The notes under the pieces were generated by a model. That model had not been told where the DNA came from, searched no databases, and saw only the letters and a program-made list of their open reading frames with translations. From positions 124,001 to 188,000 of the forward strand of contig JAQFWX010000031.1 in the NCBI GenBank assembly GCA_027605045.1: a stretch of DNA of 64,000 bases, read 5' to 3'. Source of the DNA: Phallus indusiatus (Eukaryota; Basidiomycota; Agaricomycetes; Phallales; Phallaceae). The translations under genes and the position numbers were made by a program. Shown here piece after piece: positions 44,489 to 56,366 of the stretch; the first letter of the stretch is position 1, and every line of letters starts with the position of its first letter.

Positions 44489-46274
44489 ATGGGAGTTGAG
44501 GGCTTGTGGGAGGTTAGTCGTACTTTTGCCAAGGGCTTATCTATCCGATCCTGAAATTTGCTTCATCTCAAGCATCTGCCGAAATCAGAGACGGATCAGC
44601 CGCTCCTGGACTTCACTGTGGAGCATGGCTTTTTAGCCAATGTAAATGGACAGCGCGCATATAGAATTGGGATTGATGTCTCCTTATGGTTTTACCACGC
44701 TCGTAAAATCGTGAAAAAAACAAGGAACGGGGAGTTACAGATGTTTTTCCATCGTTGTTGCAGGTAAATAAATTCTTTCATTTACTGATAAATTGTTCAT
44801 TCATTCTCAAAGATTGCTTGCTGTTCCCGTCGCACCATTGTTTGTCTTTGACGGTCCGGATCGCCCAGAAATAAAAAGAGGTAAAACCGTCAAAAAAATG
44901 AAAGACGGCCAACTCAGCGATATACGGCAGCTTATAACCGCCTTCGGGTTCGAATCCCTAACAGTGAGTAATCTTGTCATATGCGATGATGGTCTGACTG
45001 ACCTAAAATGACAATCCCTTTGAACTTTGAGGCACCGGGCGAAGCTGAGGCGACTTTATCTCAATTGAATGCAGCTGGGTTCATTGATGGTATCCTTTCT
45101 GACGACGTAGATTGCTTTATATTTGGAGCGAAAACAGTTCTACGGAGCGTTAGAAGCCAATCCAGGTCGAAATACATGGAGTCACTCGACGTTTACAGGA
45201 GCCGAAAACTTGAGGACTCGCATTTTTCACGCGATGAGCTCTTGCTGGTAGCCCTCATGCATGGCGGCGATTACGATAATGTGAGGCTACTATTACTTAT
45301 TCTGTTTTATTTCTATTCAAACTGCATATATAGGGAATCACCGGATGCGGCATTACAACGGCCGTCAATTTCTGCGAGCTTGGGTTTGGAAGACGCCTTG
45401 TGGAACATTGGAAGATTCGACTGAATTCTTTTAGTGCATGGCAGGCGTTCCTTTCCGTATGGCGAAACGAGATGAAAACGAGACTTTCGTCAAAAGCATC
45501 TGGAGACGGGCAAGTCAACCGGCAAGCTGCAGACAACCTCACAGACGAATTCCCAAAGTATGAGGTATTAGATGCATACTTGGACCCAGAAGTTCTCGAT
45601 GAATTCGAAATTCCCCATGTTTCTAAAAACCTGTGGAAAAACGAACTTGATCTATCGAAGCTAGCCATTGCTTGCCGTAACAAATTTGAGTGGAGCTCTG
45701 ATGAAATAGGTACACTCGAAACATTCAAGAGTCTAGTATGGCCAGGTGCTGTTCTGCGTCTCCTGTTAGCTCGAATGCGGACCATTGATGATGGGATAGT
45801 AAGTCTTCTATACTGCTATGTTATGTGTGTATGTTTTGCTAACAATGTATGTCATATCAGCCTGCTCCAGAGCCCTTATTCAAAGTCATGCATGGAAAGC
45901 GCCAGCCAAAAGCCAAAGCTAATTGTACTTCAATTCAGATCTCAACCACGCCGTTTGTTCAGGCCGTCAAAGACGGCCTTGCCCAACCATCTCCACTACA
46001 CGGGGACACTATCGATTTGCCATGGAGAGTCAAGAACAAAGAGCGAGTTTCTAAGGAACCCGATGAATTGGAATGTTTTTGGGTACATACTTCGGTAATT
46101 ACAGCGATCTCTGCTCAGCAAAATGATTTGAAAGGAAACATGTGTATGTCCACCTCCTCCCTTTTCTGTGTTTGTCCGCTCAAAAGGAAACCAAAGCTTT
46201 TGACAAGATTGAATATATTTCAAGTGATTCTAATTAGCTTATATACAGTGTTGAGAATAATAAATTGTTTTTGA
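44489..46274 (+). CDS. XPG/FEN1-family structure-specific nuclease (PIN-like), 6 exons
   Basis: Flap or junction endonuclease family. Exons 44489-44512, 44573-44763, 44813-44963, 45032-45280, 45334-45798 and 45861 onward join in phase. Start MGVEGLWE is the XPG N-terminal signature. RIGIDVSLWF and LFVFDGPDRPEIKRGK give the N-region acidic residues; APGEAEATLSQLN, LSDDVDCFIFG and GGDYDNGITGCGI give the I-region Glu/Asp cluster and the helix-hairpin-helix. All catalytic positions appear conserved. Similarity fades after about residue 400, and the C-terminus (after about 46150) is uncertain; it may splice onward. It resembles the expanded GEN1-like PIN proteins of mushrooms more than housekeeping FEN1. 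It lies 490 bp inside the composite element, pointing inward, so probably cargo or an accessory recombination enzyme. Confidence 0.8.
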
Positions 46275-46800
46275 ACCTTCTAAAAAATGAAACTGCGTGT
46301 GTGAGCCAAGTCTGGAAAGTCCAACGTCACTGCCACATTCGGGTTCGGATTCCACTGCATCGAGATCAGCGTTGACTGGAGTTGTATTATTTTTGTGGAA
46401 TCACTCAGCGTTGCATGAGTGATGAAAGTTGATGACGCAGACAAGGGATTTGATTGTGAAGAGCAGCAATAGCACTCAAATCAGTACCATTAACAACACC
46501 ACGTTGGTATTTAACAGTATGACAGAAATGTTTGTTGGCAATCTCTTTGGTGATACCCTCGTGCATCTACCGGTATACTTGAGTCCATGTGAGCTGACGG
46601 GGGTTCTTGCGTTGCAAGAATAGAGATATTGTTTTTGAGGTACTCAACCGGAAGTTATGATGAGCCTTAATTTCTGATGAAGTGCTGAACTTGCTGTCTC
46701 CATGAATGAAGGGTTTAGTTTACCTTTGGAGAAGATTCTGTAGCTGGAAAAAGAATCGAGTTCGAGCTTGATGCTGCAGGACACGATGATGCCAAGTCAA
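46275..46800. other. Uncertain region downstream of the nuclease
   Basis: A 64-codon frame at 46429-46623 and a coding-looking frame near 46725-46850 (GEDSVAGKRIEFELDAAG, then ending in the repeat unit) might be later exons of the nuclease or a decayed gene. I could not join them by splice sites. Confidence 0.3.
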
Positions 46801-46807
46801 GCTTAGC

Positions 46808-47160
46808 CATTGAAGATGAACGCTTGAACGCAGAGCAAAGGTCAGCCGATGAGTTGTTAATACATGAAATATTACTTACCCATCATGATAAAACTCAACA
46901 AGCAGGCTACTAATATGCCACTAACTTCGTCATTGAAGATGAACGCTTGAACGCAGAGCGAAGGTCAGCCGACGAGTTATCAATACATGAAATATTACTT
47001 ACCCATAAAACTCAACAAGCGGATATGCTACTAACTTTGTCATTGAAGATGAACGCTTGAACGCAGAGCAAAGGTCAGCCGATGAGTTGTTAATACATGG
47101 AATATTACTTACCCATAAAACTCAACAAGCGGAGGGCTACTGATATGCTACTAACTTTGT
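46808..47160. repeat. Three tandem minisatellite units of 110-123 bp
   Basis: Units start at 46808, 46931 and 47041, each beginning CATTGAAGATGAACGCTTGA and ending ACTAACTT(C/T)GT. They differ by small indels and substitutions. The first unit reads as IEDERLNAEQRSADELLIHE but later units shift frame, so a coding segment seems to have been duplicated and then decayed. Confidence 0.8.
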
Positions 47161-47219
47161 AGCTGAAGTAAGAGCCACGCTGAACATCCTTCTCGGACAA
47201 AGACCGGGGAGATGGGCGA

Positions 47220-48110
47220 GGAAGTAGAGTTTATCAGTGTTTGCTACAGCAATTGATTGTATTGTTTCCCTACCTAGCCCTGGCAATATCAGAAGGCTTG
47301 GTAGCATCGGATGGTATCAAACAATCGATTCCTGGTGTGTCGCGCTTATGACTGGACTTGAAAATGTGTTCGTCAAATCTACCATGTTCGGTGACCAATA
47401 CATACATGGGGGATGTGTTGCGAAATCCTGGAGCTGATCTACCAGGGATGAAGTTACTGATGACACCGTTCTGTTGAGATGGTAATTTCAGTTGAAGGTT
47501 TCCGACACCTAGAGGCATGTCAATACCCCAGTCTGGTCTTCTGTTGTTTTGATAAGTACCGCAGGCCACTCAGCGAATTGCTGAGAAGGAATATGGGGTG
47601 TGATAACTGAGCCAGGCGAAGAGGGTGTTTGTAAAGAGACGGTCCCATGCGGCATCTGCTTCCAGTGTATTAGTGTGCTGATCCTAGCTACAGGTCTAGA
47701 ATTAGGAGTAAACAATTCCATACTTCGACCTCCTGGATCTGTCTAACACGATAGCCTGCGAGTTATTACGAACATTGCCTATCGAAGATTCATATCTCCG
47801 TTAATTACAACGGGAACCGCAGCCGCATAGAGCGACCTCTGAATTGAGGAAGTGAATCAGAATGCTGCACGGCAAACGAGTCTAGAGCTGGAGACGGTTT
47901 CAAATGCTTCTCATGAGCTGGGGTAATGGAACTGAAGTTATAAATCAGACAACATCCGACATTGAGAGCAAATCTTTCAAAGCGGCTTCTGCACCTTGTA
48001 CCTAGATTAGTAATTAATTTGACTTCGGCTATTGCGTTGGGGACTTTAGATTTGACGGCGTCAAGATAATAAAGGGCTATTTGCAAGGCTGTCTATTACC
48101 CTTTGAATGG
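47220..48110 (-). pseudogene. Possible decayed spliced gene in the element interior
   Basis: Several minus-strand frames have coding character: MELFTPNSRPVARISTLIHW near 47720, EKHLKPSPALDSFAVQHS near 47900 and LQIALYYLDAVKSKVPNAIA near 48060. The last faintly resembles a helix of PHO80-type cyclins. Splice junctions could not be placed without internal stops. Function not assigned; it may be a cargo relic. Confidence 0.25.
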
Positions 48111-49288
48111 CGCAGGTTTTCATGGACGAAAGCGTGCAAAGGTATCCAACAAAAAGGTCATGTCTGTAGACTAACATTAAGCAAGAACCGGGTGTGACAT
48201 GTGACATGTGACATAGGTGTTACTGATACAAACGACACCTGGTCTTTATCCACTGCGCGCGACTTGCTTCACCCTATCCCGGATCCAACCTAGTTCTACC
48301 TCTTGTTGTTGCGCTCTGGGATCAGGCGGGACAACAGGAAGGGTCCAGCTCAAGTTGGATTATGGTTAGGTTGCTTCCGGGCCGTTTTTTACTATAACGC
48401 CAACACTGTTTCGGAAGCACCATAAGGACTGCGACAGCTTGTGTTACTTCAAATGTCGCGCAACGGTTGGGTAGGTTTGAATTCTACTTTTATTCCGTCT
48501 TGAAAGCTCATCTCTTTATTGGAATAGTTCTGTCTTTTATCTTACCTGAGACGCCATCACCGCCGCCTTCCAAGAAAAGGGAGACCCGCTACTTTGTGAC
48601 GCTTCCGGAAGATTTTATCTCAAGCCAGTAAGTCCAAAACAACTTCCATTTCGTGTTTAAGGCTAACGTCAATGGTTTTGATGGTTTTCAGCTCCTTCCG
48701 TTGGTTTATTTGGGCTGTCGCTATGCACTCGCCCAATTTTGATACTGGGAGGCTGCGTGCACACATTCCAAGACCCACGGGTAAACCTGCAGTAAGTTTT
48801 CATTTGAAATATCTTCTTTGGGGCTTAAACTGACTGGCTGAATGGCCGTCATCATGTTCCGCACCCCATCCTGGAGTTCTGGGAGACTTTCTTTGTCCCC
48901 AGTTCCGGTGCTACAAGTATCCAGGCGGCGTACTGTATAAGGCACGTTTTTGAACGTGTTTTTGGTGCGTATTCTCTTACATTTGTCTGTTTAATCTATT
49001 GACGAAGGTCTGCGCTAGGATGATATTGATTTTTCGGTGTCTTTTTCGTGCAGACAGGTTTGCCTTTATTATAAGGACCTGGGCCTCTCACAGTAAGTTT
49101 TTCATTTTTTCCACGAAGGGTTTTTTTTCTGAACTTTTCATCTTTCAGAGTCTTTTTCATTTTTTTTAGTTCCCATCAGAACAGCATGCGCCTGCAGCAT
49201 ACAGAAGACCAGGTAATTCGTTATTAGCTACTAATTTATGTACATACAATTAAAAGGGATTAGTTCAAATATTATAATAATTGTTTGT
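48111..49288 (+). other. Mostly noncoding, with a possible small spliced gene
   Basis: A plus-strand chain from about 48560 (ETRYFVTLPEDFISS, donor GTAAGT at about 48630, then SFRWFIWAVAMHSPNFDTG to a second GTAAGT near 48792) has good donor and acceptor motifs but no clear start or end. T-rich tracts occur near 49105-49165. Low support. Confidence 0.3.
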
Positions 49289-50563
49289 TCAACTGAAATA
49301 ATTTTCCGAATCTTCTACTATCTTCATAAACGTAGTAGTGTTTAACTGCCGCATGAATGTTCCGATGACCTTGTTTGTGTTAGAATAGCGCTCAGTGAGA
49401 AACTTCAGTGCTCGCGGAATTGACCAGGAAGCGCGTTTGCCAAGTGTTTCGATTAATTCGATAGTCCTCTTCCGCCTAGTGAATTCGTTTTTCCTGGATT
49501 TTTCGTTTCGATGCCAAGCCGGGTTGACTGACCAACGCTCCTTTATTTCTCGAAACGGCAGGTATCCATTCAGGCCTTCCGTGTATTCGCTCCAGAGCTC
49601 TTCAAACGTTGTCACCTTTTGAAAATCATAATGCGGAACTAGGTGGTTCTGTTCCCAATCCCAGGTATGAGTCAACAGTTTATTGATGTTGTAATTCTTC
49701 GTTAACTCAATCCAATTTGACTCCCAAAGTGCCTGAGGATGACGTTGAGAAAATGACCCGAGTCGTGGAAGTGGGATTGAATTCATAGGGGAGGCGATGA
49801 AACTTCCCTGTAGAAAAAGGTCATCAAATCATGTAAATAATAAATAAAAAGAGAATTTGATGAACCTCGAGTGCCTCTGTGACGGAATTATAAGATTCCG
49901 TCAGGGACCCTATCACATTATCAGGACGAGGGATAACAGTCACTGTACCCTCATCCCCAAAGTGATCAATAATCTCAGTGCTAATTTTCTGAGAGTGATA
50001 TGAGACGGGGATCGGGATAATAGGAGCAGTGAGCATTGAACGAATAGGTTCTATATGAATTGTAGCCTAGCCGCTAGCGATCAAAGATAGTATGGGTGCT
50101 TACGTGTTGACTTCCTGTAGCCAGAGTTTTCATCGTTACCGCTTATATTTTCATTTGGGTTTGAGTGGAGGGGTACTGAAGAATACGTCAAAAAGTAGAA
50201 TAGATATGTTAATCAAAACATACAAGCTTTCTTGGAATTAGTTTTGCGACGTTTGTTCGGAAAAATTTCATGTTGCAATTCCATGACACCTCGTATTTGA
50301 CTGAGCTCCGCAGAGATCATTTTCAGATCTTGAGCTTGCTGATTTTCCTTTTCTCGTTGTTTAGACAAAAATAGCTGAATTGAACCTTGAAATGTATCGG
50401 CTATATGCGCTGGCAGGTTTTGCAATGCGAGCCGGGCGCTTTCTTCGCTTTCTTCAAGCAAGGCAGAGGAGTTGATCGCAAAGTCAAGGAAAACCCGACT
50501 ATTAAAGGGAGGACAGGTGTAAATATAACTTTCAGGAACCTTCTCATACAGAACTGCCAGATC
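49289..50563 (-). pseudogene. Crypton-type tyrosine recombinase, 3' part with GCR1_C-like DNA-binding domain
   Basis: Continuation of the gene starting at 58781 after gypsy element 2. Exon pieces 50224-50558, 50104-50175, 49866-50050 and 49289-49807 join in phase. A coiled-coil-like segment (LSKQREKENQQAQDLKMISA) is followed by a basic KRRKTNSKK patch and a C-terminal domain with TFEELWSEYTEGLNGY, WHRNEKSRKNEFTRRKRTIE and ALKFLTERY. That pattern matches the GCR1_C DNA-binding domain typical of Crypton recombinases. It ends at the TAA at 49289. The break is the target duplication AGATC of the gypsy insertion. Confidence 0.75.
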
Positions 50564-50955
50564 TGTCAGGGTACGCTACCGCCGTCTCTCATTTTCTTAT
50601 TTATTATCATCGGCATCGTTTCTTTTCTATTTTATTTATCATTTCCGTATTTTACTTTCACTCTCCGTTTCCTTGTTCTGTCTCTATTTCACTTTCTCTA
50701 CTCGCGCGTCGCGCCAGTACCCGGCGTGATGCCCGTGACATCACATCGCTTAGGTTCGGCTTGGGCGTCTGGCACTTAGCTGTGTCAGGGCCGCACGCCG
50801 CGTCGTCGTTTTATGTATATAGTCGCTGTACCTAGAGTGAGGGTCCCTAAGCTTGTTCTCTTAGGATCCCCTCCCTCTAGGTGAGTAGTTAGTTTCCCTT
50901 CCAATATATTCTCTTAGGATCCCCTCCCTCTAGCTTGAGCTGAGTAGCCCTAACA
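50564..50955 (+). repeat. 5' LTR of gypsy element 2
   Basis: TGTCAGG...CCTAACA, followed by the same AGAACAAGCTT self-priming 11-mer as element 1. Its GC-rich block near 50703-50720 differs from the 3' LTR. Confidence 0.95.
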
Positions 50956-51116
50956 GTAGAACAAGCTTTCTACTCGCAGACTGGTCGTTTCTATCGACAC
51001 TCGTTATCGAAAAATCGCTCGACACCGACTATCGCAGTGTCGTATTTTCCCTCGAGTCCCGTCTATAATCGACCCTCTGCTCCGTCCTAAAACCCCTTTT
51101 CCTTTCTCTCTCTCTC

Positions 51117-52181
51117 ATGGATTCCTCACCCCCACCCTCTGTACCCCAAATCGTCACCCTCGAAGATGTGGCGACTATTATCATGCGGCAATTCGCGGAA
51201 ATGGATGCCCGCATGGCAAGACAGGAATCCCAGGCCTCACAGATGATTGAGGTGCTACGGAGCATCCGAGACGCGGCTAGAGCTGCTCCAACCCAAAACA
51301 CCCCTGTTGACGACGCGTCCTCACCTGGACAACCACCGGCTCCTGAGCATCAAGCCAGTTCACGCTCTTCCCGAAATACCCGACCTGCTGTACCTCCTTC
51401 ATTCGACGGAGATCGCTCCAAGGGTCGTGCCTTCTGGAACACCGTCGAGTTTTACATGAGTATATGCAGTCGCGATTTCGAGACTGACGAACTCAAGATC
51501 GGCTGGGCAATGTCGTACATGAATGAAGGCCGTGCCCTTACCTTCAGCGAATCTATGCTGAAAAAGTATCAAAGAGGAGAGAAGCCCTTCGCCGACTGGA
51601 ATGCCTTTCGGGAACGATTCAAGGCTGATTTCTTTCCACAATCCGAGCAAGAGGATGCCATCAACACCCTCTATTCCAACCGCTACGTCCAAGGCAACAG
51701 GACTGTAGAAGAGTATGTGGACGCCTTCCGCGTGCTCATTGAGCACGCTGGCTTTACGGAAGGACTCGCCATCAACACATACTTTCGTAACGGTTTAGAC
51801 CCGACAATTGCATCTCTGGTAGCGACGATGAAGGACCGACCCGCACTTCACGACTACGAAGGCTGGATCAGGCAGGCACGCATGTTTGACATGGACAGGC
51901 GTGCCAACGAGGCTTTCACTGCTGCTCGTCGCCGACTCGTAGGCTCTGGAACGGTTCAGACAAATTCCGCGATTGTCCCCATTAATCGACCTCGTCCCAA
52001 CCCTTTTCCGTCATATCAGACCCTCCAGATCCAGAGGAGGCCCCCTGCCCATTCCTATCAAGCCCCTTCTTACCCACCTCCCAGACCAGCACCTCAAGTC
52101 GTGCCCGCGTTGCCTCCCAGACCTGCGGTTTCTGCTCCTACACCCCAGGTTAGACATGACCCGATGGACGTTGACGCTTAG
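51117..52181 (+). pseudogene. gag: Truncated Gag of gypsy element 2, 354 aa, lacks the zinc knuckle
   Basis: Identical in plan to the Gag of element 1 through residue 354, then stops at TAG. Compared with element 1, 13 bases are missing at about 52176, between two copies of GACGCT, as expected from slippage or recombination between short direct repeats. The CCHC knuckle and the gag-pol overlap follow in another frame, so nucleocapsid function and normal Gag-Pol synthesis should be lost. Such a copy would need Gag from another element to move. Confidence 0.9.
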
Positions 52182-52395
52182 GCCCAGAATCAACCAGATG
52201 TCATCGTTGTGGAGCAACAGGCCATTGGGCTCGCGAATGCCCTCGCGCATACGACATTCGGTATCTCCAGCCCGACGAATTGGACGACAATATCGCACAC
52301 CTGTTGGCCCAGAAAGATGCGTTAGAAGCCCAGGCGCGTGGCGACTCTGCTCCGACCCAAGGCGAGACTGTAGCTGCAACAGAGGTAGAGGATTT

Positions 52396-55300
52396 TCAAA
52401 ACGGCGACGAGTGATAGATGCACCCTCGTTGCCGACATCTAATAGATTCGACATTTTGTACATAGATCGCGAACAAAATGACACTTCTGATTCGAATCTA
52501 ACTACCCCTGCTGCATCCCCTGATAAACCCAAAGAATCGCCTCCACCCGCTACACGCTCTGTTTCCATTCCATGTATGCTGTCGCCTTCTCAACGTCGTG
52601 CATTGCCGAAAGAATACCGACTCGCAGCTACTGCAGGCACACAGAAACTGGAGATTCCAGTAGAGCTACAGAGTGTTGACACCGGGGCCCTATTGCACAG
52701 CAAGGCCATGTTGGACACTGGCGCTAGTGGTATGTTTCTCGATCGCAACTTTGTCGAGAAACATCGGCTTCCCTCCGTACGTCTTGCTAAACCAATTCCC
52801 GTGTTTAACGTCGACGGTACACCCAATCATGCTGGCTCTATCACCCACGTCGTCGACCTGGTCGTTCGCTTCCGGGATCACTCTGAACGCACCTTGTTCG
52901 CTGTTACCTCGCTCAAGTATCCGGTCTTGTTTGGGCTGCCGTGGTTCAAGGCCCATAATCCCGTCATAGATTACACAACTGGTCAAGTAGAGTTCATGCG
53001 CTGCAGTCCTAGTTGTCGATCCTGCGCTCCACGCTGGCCAGCGGGTAAACTCTCTAAGCGCGCGTTCCAGCAGATCCGACGTGCACCTCTGCCTGAACTG
53101 GACGACACGGAGACCCACGATCCTGACATACCGGACCTGGTCGACGTCGAGTCTGAGATTGAAGAAGGTGATCGACTATTCGCGATATCAATGTTGCCCG
53201 ACGAGCCCGACGCACACCGCATATATGCCACCGAGACCATCTCCCAGCGACTGGCCCAGGCCCATGCCAACAACACGGACGCACCAGCCCCCAAAGGCTT
53301 TCGAGATATTGTGCCAGAGATGTTCCACGATTTTGCCGACATCTTCTCGAAGGAGTCGTTCGACTCGTTGCCGCAATCGAAGAAGTGGGATCACCCGATA
53401 GAGCTTGTGCCAGGTTCTGAGCCCAAGTCGTGCAAGATCTACCCGTTGTCGCCCAACGAACAAGCCGAGTTAGACGCGTTTTTGGAAGAAAACCTTGCGT
53501 CTGGACGAATCCGACCCTCCAAGTCGCCCATGGCATCCCCGGTATTCTTCATTAAGAAGAAGGATGGCTCTCTTCGTCTCATCCAGGACTATCGGGCATT
53601 GAATGCTATGACGATTAAGAACCGTTACCCGCTGCCCCTGATCTCAGAGCTCATCAACAAGTTGCAAGGTGCCCGGTACTTTACCAAGCTGGACGTGCGC
53701 TGGGGTTACAACAATGTGCGGATAAAGGAAGGAGACGAGTGGAAGGCTGCTTTCCGCACCAACCGCGGCCTTTTCGAACCTCTGGTAATGTTCTTTGGTC
53801 TCACGAATAGCCCTGCGACCTTCCAGACAATGATGAACGAGATCTTCGAGGACATGATCTCGGAAGGTGTCGTTGCTGTCTATATCGACGACATTCTCAT
53901 CTACACTCGGGATCGGGAACAGCATGACCAGGTAACACGACGCGTTCTCGAACGTCTCCGGGAGCACAAGCTGTATCTCAAGGCAGAGAAGTGCGAGTTC
54001 TGTCGGACTAAGATCGAATACTTAGGTGTCGTGATTTCCGAGAACACCGTAGAGATGGACCCCGCGAAAGTCTCGGGTGTCAGAGATTGGCCTGTCCCGA
54101 AGAATGTCACCGAGGTTCAGTCCTTCTTGGGCTTCGCCAACTTCTACCGTCGGTTTATCAAGGATTTCGCGCGTATTGCCAATCCCATGTTCGGGTTAAC
54201 CAAAAAGGACACTCCCTTCGTCTGGTCCGACACCTGTCAGCATGCTTTCGATACTCTGAAGTCGTCAATCACCTCTGCTCCCATTCTCCTCATTCCTAAC
54301 CCTGCTAATCCTTACAGAGTCGAAGCAGACAGTTCCGACTTTGCAACAGGCGCGGTCCTTTCACAGCTGTCGAACGAGGACGGTAAATGGCACCCAGTTG
54401 CATTCTTCTCGAAGGCCCTCAGCCCTGTCGAACGCAACTATGAGATCCACGACAAGGAGATGCTCGCTATTATACGATCTTTAGAGGAATGGCGACACTT
54501 TCTCGAAGGCGCGTCTCACCCTATCGACATACGGACTGATCACAAGAATCTCGAGTACTTCATGTCCGCGCGTAACCTCAATCGTCGTCAAGCTAGATGG
54601 TCGGTGTATCTCTCACGATTTGACTTTACTCTGCAGCATATACCGGGTAAGTCGATGGGCAAACCTGACGGTCTATCTCGTCGGCCAGATCATGGCTCGG
54701 GAAAGGACGACAATCGTGGAGTCACCTTAATCCGACCCGAAATGTTTGCAATCAACGCTCTGCAAACGTTCCGTCTTAAGGGGGAGGAGGAGGATCTTCT
54801 ACGCCAGATTCGCAAGGCCAATCGGGAAGGCAAGGTCGAAGATAGCGTTTCCAAAGCCGTTGCAACACTTCGCGCACTGGGTGGTCGTTCAGCTCACTCG
54901 TCGGAATGGTTTGAAGACCAGGACCTCCTCTACTATCGCGGCAAGGTTTACGTGCCAAATGTGGACGAATTGCGTCGGAAAATCCTTTCCAGACACCACG
55001 ACACCAAACTCGGCGGTCACCCGGGTCGTTTCAAGACCCTCGAGCTCGTTTCACGCACCTTTTGGTGGCCAGGTGTCTCTAGGTATGTACAACGCTATGT
55101 AGAGGCCTGCGACATGTGTCTACGTACGAAACCGTCTCGCCATGCTCCCTATGGCCTTCTCCGACCCACAGAAGTGCCAAGTCGACCTTGGGAACACATC
55201 TCAGTCGACTTCATCGTGGAACTGCCAGAATCTAACGGTTTTGACGCGATCCTCTCTGTCGTCGACTCTCTCACCAAACGGGTTCATTTCGTGCCGACAT

Positions 55301-56355
55301 TTACGACACTTGACGCGACAGGTCTAGCCCGTCTGTACCTTCAACATGTCTGGAAGCTCCATGGTCTCCCCATGAAGGTGATCTCTGACAGGGGCCCCCA
55401 GTTCGCGTCCCGCTTCACACAGGAGCTTTCTAGGCTCCTGGGCATACGGCTTGCACCCTCTACGGCATATCATCCTCAAACCGATGGTCAAACAGAGCGC
55501 GTCAATGCAGAAGTCGAGCAGTATCTTCGACTTTTCACCTCAGAACGACAGGACGACTGGGACCAGCTGCTGCCCATGGCTGAGTTCGCATACAACAACC
55601 ATGTACACTCAGCCACGCGTTCGACACCATTTGAACTCGACACTGGACGACATCCTCGTATGGGATTCGAACCGCTGGTTGCCGACTCGAAGATCGAATC
55701 TGTCAACGAGTTCAAGACGCGCATGGAGTCGACAATAGAGGAAGCCAAGGCCGCTATAGCCAGGTCGAAGGACGAGATGGCCAAGTACTACGATCGGAAA
55801 CATATCCCGGCACCTGAATACAAGGTTGGCGACAAGGTATACCTTGATTCGAGCGACATCCGTACCACCAGGCCCTCCGCCAAGTTATCGCATCGGTACT
55901 TAGGGCCTTTTCCGATAGTCAGCAAGGTCGGGTCACACGCATACAAGCTGCGTTTACCACTGTCGATGTCAAGGCTTCACCCAGTGTTCCACGTCGGGAA
56001 GTTACGTCCAAAGGTTGAAGACACAATCCCGGGCCGTCGCGTTAAGGCTCCACCACCTCCTGAGGTCAGAGACGATGGTGAACACTATGTCGTGGAACGG
56101 ATTTTAGATAGTCGTGTCTTCCGGAGACGACTCGAGTACAAGGTGCGTTGGGAAGGCTATGGTCCTGAGCATGACCAGTGGGAACCCGAGTCGAATATTG
56201 CAGCCCCGGATCTCATTAAGGATTTCCACCGCGAACATCCGAGTGCGCCACGCTCGATAAATGGCCTTCTTTTCCATCGTCGTCCTCGGTTTGATTTTTC
56301 TAAGCTACAGGCGTCATTAGTCGAAGCTACAGGCGTCGGGACGCCGCCTCGTTGA
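52396..56355 (+). CDS. pol: Pol polyprotein of gypsy element 2: PR-RT-RNaseH-IN-chromodomain
   Basis: Open along the full length with the same motifs as element 1: LDTGAS near 52711, YIDD near 53881-53892, integrase SDRGPQF near 55382, and a chromodomain near 56085-56200. The frame is open upstream to 51973, but that part is an alternative reading of gag and probably not translated as Pol. Because of the 13-bp gag deletion, Pol is now in the +1 frame relative to gag, so the normal -1 shift cannot produce it. Confidence 0.88.
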   Translation, partial: SKRRRVIDAPSLPTSNRFDILYIDREQNDTSDSNLTTPAASPDKPKESPPPATRSVSIPCMLSPSQRRALPKEYRLAATAGTQKLEIPVELQSVDTGALLHSKAMLDTGASGMFLDRNFVEKHRLPSVRLAKPIPVFNVDGTPNHAGSITHVVDLVVRFRDHSERTLFAVTSLKYPVLFGLPWFKAHNPVIDYTTGQVEFMRCSPSCRSCAPRWPAGKLSKRAFQQIRRAPLPELDDTETHDPDIPDLVDVESEIEEGDRLFAISMLPDEPDAHRIYATETISQRLAQAHANNTDAPAPKGFRDIVPEMFHDFADIFSKESFDSLPQSKKWDHPIELVPGSEPKSCKIYPLSPNEQAELDAFLEENLASGRIRPSKSPMASPVFFIKKKDGSLRLIQDYRALNAMTIKNRYPLPLISELINKLQGARYFTKLDVRWGYNNVRIKEGDEWKAAFRTNRGLFEPLVMFFGLTNSPATFQTMMNEIFEDMISEGVVAVYIDDILIYTRDREQHDQVTRRVLERLREHKLYLKAEKCEFCRTKIEYLGVVISENTVEMDPAKVSGVRDWPVPKNVTEVQSFLGFANFYRRFIKDFARIANPMFGLTKKDTPFVWSDTCQHAFDTLKSSITSAPILLIPNPANPYRVEADSSDFATGAVLSQLSNEDGKWHPVAFFSKALSPVERNYEIHDKEMLAIIRSLEEWRHFLEGASHPIDIRTDHKNLEYFMSARNLNRRQARWSVYLSRFDFTLQHIPGKSMGKPDGLSRRPDHGSGKDDNRGVTLIRPEMFAINALQTFRLKGEEEDLLRQIRKANREGKVEDSVSKAVATLRALGGRSAHSSEWFEDQDLLYYRGKVYVPNVDELRRKILSRHHDTKLGGHPGRFKTLELVSRTFWWPGVSRYVQRYVEACDMCLRTKPSRHAPYGLLRPTEVPSRPWEHISVDFIVELPESNGFDAILSVVDSLTKRVHFVPTFTTLDATGLARLYLQHVWKLHGLPMKVISDRGPQFASRFTQELSRLLGIRLAPSTAYHPQTDGQTERVNAEVEQYLRLFTSERQDDWDQLLPMAEFAYNNHVHSATRSTPFELDTGRHPRMGFEPLVADSKIESVNEFKTRMESTIEEAKAAIARSKDEMAKYYDRKHIPAPEYKVGDKVYLDSSDIRTTRPSAKLSHRYLGPFPIVSKVGSHAYKLRLPLSMSRLHPVFHVGKLRPKVEDTIPGRRVKAPPPPEVRDDGEHYVVERILDSRVFRRRLEYKVRWEGYGPEHDQWEPESNIAAPDLIKDFHREHPSAPRSINGLLFHRRPRFDFSKLQASLVEATGVGTPPR

Positions 56356-56366
56356 AGGGGGGATGG

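Noticed and set aside
44940..44962. tRNA B-box-like GGTTCGAATCC
   Set aside because: It lies in a nuclease exon, with no A box or cloverleaf around it.
48190..48215. Triple TGTGACATG as a possible regulatory array
   Set aside because: Too short and isolated; no similar array found elsewhere in the window.
51973..52395. N-terminal extension of Pol in element 2 through the gag region (1460-codon frame)
   Set aside because: It is an alternate-frame reading of gag exposed by the 13-bp deletion, not Pol sequence.
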